Below, in pieces: positions 63,328-64,000 of a stretch of DNA of 64,000 bases; the stretch's first letter is position 1, and the number at the start of each line of letters is the position of its first letter. Under the pieces are notes generated by a model. The model saw nothing but the letters and a program-made list of their open reading frames with translations. It made no database searches and had not been told where the DNA came from. The translations under genes were made by a program, and so were the position numbers. This DNA is from Peptoniphilus mikwangii. GTDB lineage: Bacteria; Bacillota; Clostridia; Tissierellales; Peptoniphilaceae. The stretch covers positions 62,001-126,000 of the forward strand of contig NZ_AUQY01000005.1 of the NCBI RefSeq assembly GCF_000468535.1, read 5' to 3'.

Positions 63328-64000
63328 TCAGCTTACTTTTTTTAAATATTTCTTCATTATCTTTACTGCCTTGTCAGGTAAAATCATTCCCAAAAGTCCA
63401 ATTGCCGAAAGAATATACTCACTGTCTACATAAAAATTTGCATCTGCCGGTGTCAATATGTTACTGTCATAAGATTTTACATTGTCTAATATTTTTACCG
63501 GATTTTTAGAATGTACTATTACTCCTCCTGTTCCTATAACAACTTTTACATTCGTCAAATCTTTTCCTCTTTGATAATAAATGTACCTGCTATAAGAATA
63601 CTCTTTTCTTATGCTTCCTGCATGTCTTATTACTGCAGCCTCTACCGCACATCCCGCCATAGCCTCATCAAATTTATAATCCAACTGTGAGTTTGGAACC
63701 ATCATAATATTTTCAGCTCTATATTTACAATTTTCTAAAATATCTATTTCTTCTGAAAAATATGACCTGAGCCTTTCTTCTCCAACTGCTTCATAAAGAC
63801 TTAGAGCTGAATATCGCATACCTAAATCTCCCTCAACCGTTCTTTTAGCAAATGGTTCTCTCAATCCTTCAAATCTTATATCACTGTCACTTGGAAATCC
63901 TACCCCTATAGAATGAACATCAGTAGTTGCTCCTCCGACGTCCACAACTATCAAGTCACCCATACCTTCTTCATTTTCAGTGCCGGTAGATAAAAGTTCC
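63328..64000 (-). CDS. glmL: GlmL-type glutamate/ornithine mutase reactivase (5' truncated by window)
   Basis: The frame is open to the right edge, so the Met codon at 63963 is internal. The 224 visible residues have GMGDLIVVDVGGATTDVHSIG, an actin-fold ATP-binding motif, RTVEGDLGMRYSALSL, and VVIGTGGVIVHSKNP, typical of the MutL/GlmL family encoded with B12-dependent glutamate mutase or ornithine 4,5-aminomutase. These proteins exchange damaged cobalamin. The mutase subunits would be expected outside the window. It ends 17 bases before the racemase start, so they form one operon. Confidence 0.85.
   Translation of the reverse strand, partial: ELLSTGTENEEGMGDLIVVDVGGATTDVHSIGVGFPSDSDIRFEGLREPFAKRTVEGDLGMRYSALSLYEAVGEERLRSYFSEEIDILENCKYRAENIMMVPNSQLDYKFDEAMAGCAVEAAVIRHAGSIRKEYSYSRYIYYQRGKDLTNVKVVIGTGGVIVHSKNPVKILDNVKSYDSNILTPADANFYVDSEYILSAIGLLGMILPDKAVKIMKKYLKKVS

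Noticed and set aside
1-64000. CRISPR array, rRNA or tRNA genes
   Set aside because: No regularly spaced repeats, no rRNA signature and no tRNA cloverleaf were noticed on reading. A covariance-model scan was not possible.

Overview
The window is 64 kb of AT-rich (roughly 30% G+C) DNA from a low-GC Firmicute. Gene content points to an anaerobic member of the Tissierellia/Peptoniphilaceae (Parvimonas- or Peptoniphilus-like): class II superoxide reductase, Rex, an orphan butyrate/acetate-type CoA-transferase, a GlmL-type B12-mutase reactivase, S-layer-homology and copper-amine-oxidase-like surface domains, AddAB, ABC-F and Veg. This assignment is inferred from gene content and was not made by database search. 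No rRNA or tRNA gene was seen. Most genes from 2.8 to 63 kb lie on the minus strand.

Region by region: 0-2.5 kb holds the 3' end of a secreted protein gene and two ABC-2-type permease halves. 2.5-5.5 kb holds a copper chaperone and a T-box-controlled polar amino acid ABC importer. 5.5-10.1 kb holds a YitT protein, a CoA-transferase and a CopA copper ATPase. 10.1-17.7 kb holds addA, addB and an RluA-type gene, divergent from a MltG-like membrane protein across a 20-bp palindrome that carries an extended -10 in each direction. 17.7-25.6 kb holds an ABC exporter, MurJ, a G5/3D-domain wall protein whose promoter is flanked by two WalR-type boxes, a Nudix hydrolase, a patatin, dCMP deaminase and RNase H. 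25.7-31.1 kb holds a class I aldolase, an M20 peptidase, a membrane J-protein, a small zincin, a degenerate MurI-like protein, IspE and Veg. 31.2-44 kb holds a secreted propeller protein, the smpB-rnr-ddl-murF-hydrolase operon, a glutaredoxin-like protein, DUF554, Ogg, Rex and an ABC-F ATPase. 44-54.6 kb holds a DnaA-box cluster, surface lipoproteins, a possible structured RNA, superoxide reductase, a nitroreductase, an SLH protein, a purine permease and an M16 protease.

54.7-60.1 kb is an accessory island: a MOBQ (MobA/MobL) relaxase, an RSF1010-like nic site and hairpins just upstream of it, a DUF3847-type gene with an in-frame stop, a frameshifted DUF5301-type lipoprotein, one intact and one decayed TnpW-type gene, an ATC-hydrolase-family protein, and three copies of a terminator/leader repeat. 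No integrase or recombinase is visible, so it looks like a decaying mobilizable element.

60.3-64 kb holds an AraC/GyrI regulator, a LytTR-DUF3021 pair, a palindromic remnant resembling joined IS3-type ends, and, running off the right edge, a DapF-fold racemase with a GlmL-type reactivase. The last two suggest a B12-dependent amino acid fermentation cluster continuing outside the window.

Several genes work towards one end, the cell envelope: murJ, ddl, murF, the MltG-like protein, the 3D-domain protein under putative WalR control, and the SLH protein. The island, the WalR-type boxes, the palindromic divergent promoter, the degenerate MurI homologue, the AddB lacking Fe-S cysteines and the structured intergenic region at 46.0-46.35 kb are the observations most worth following up.
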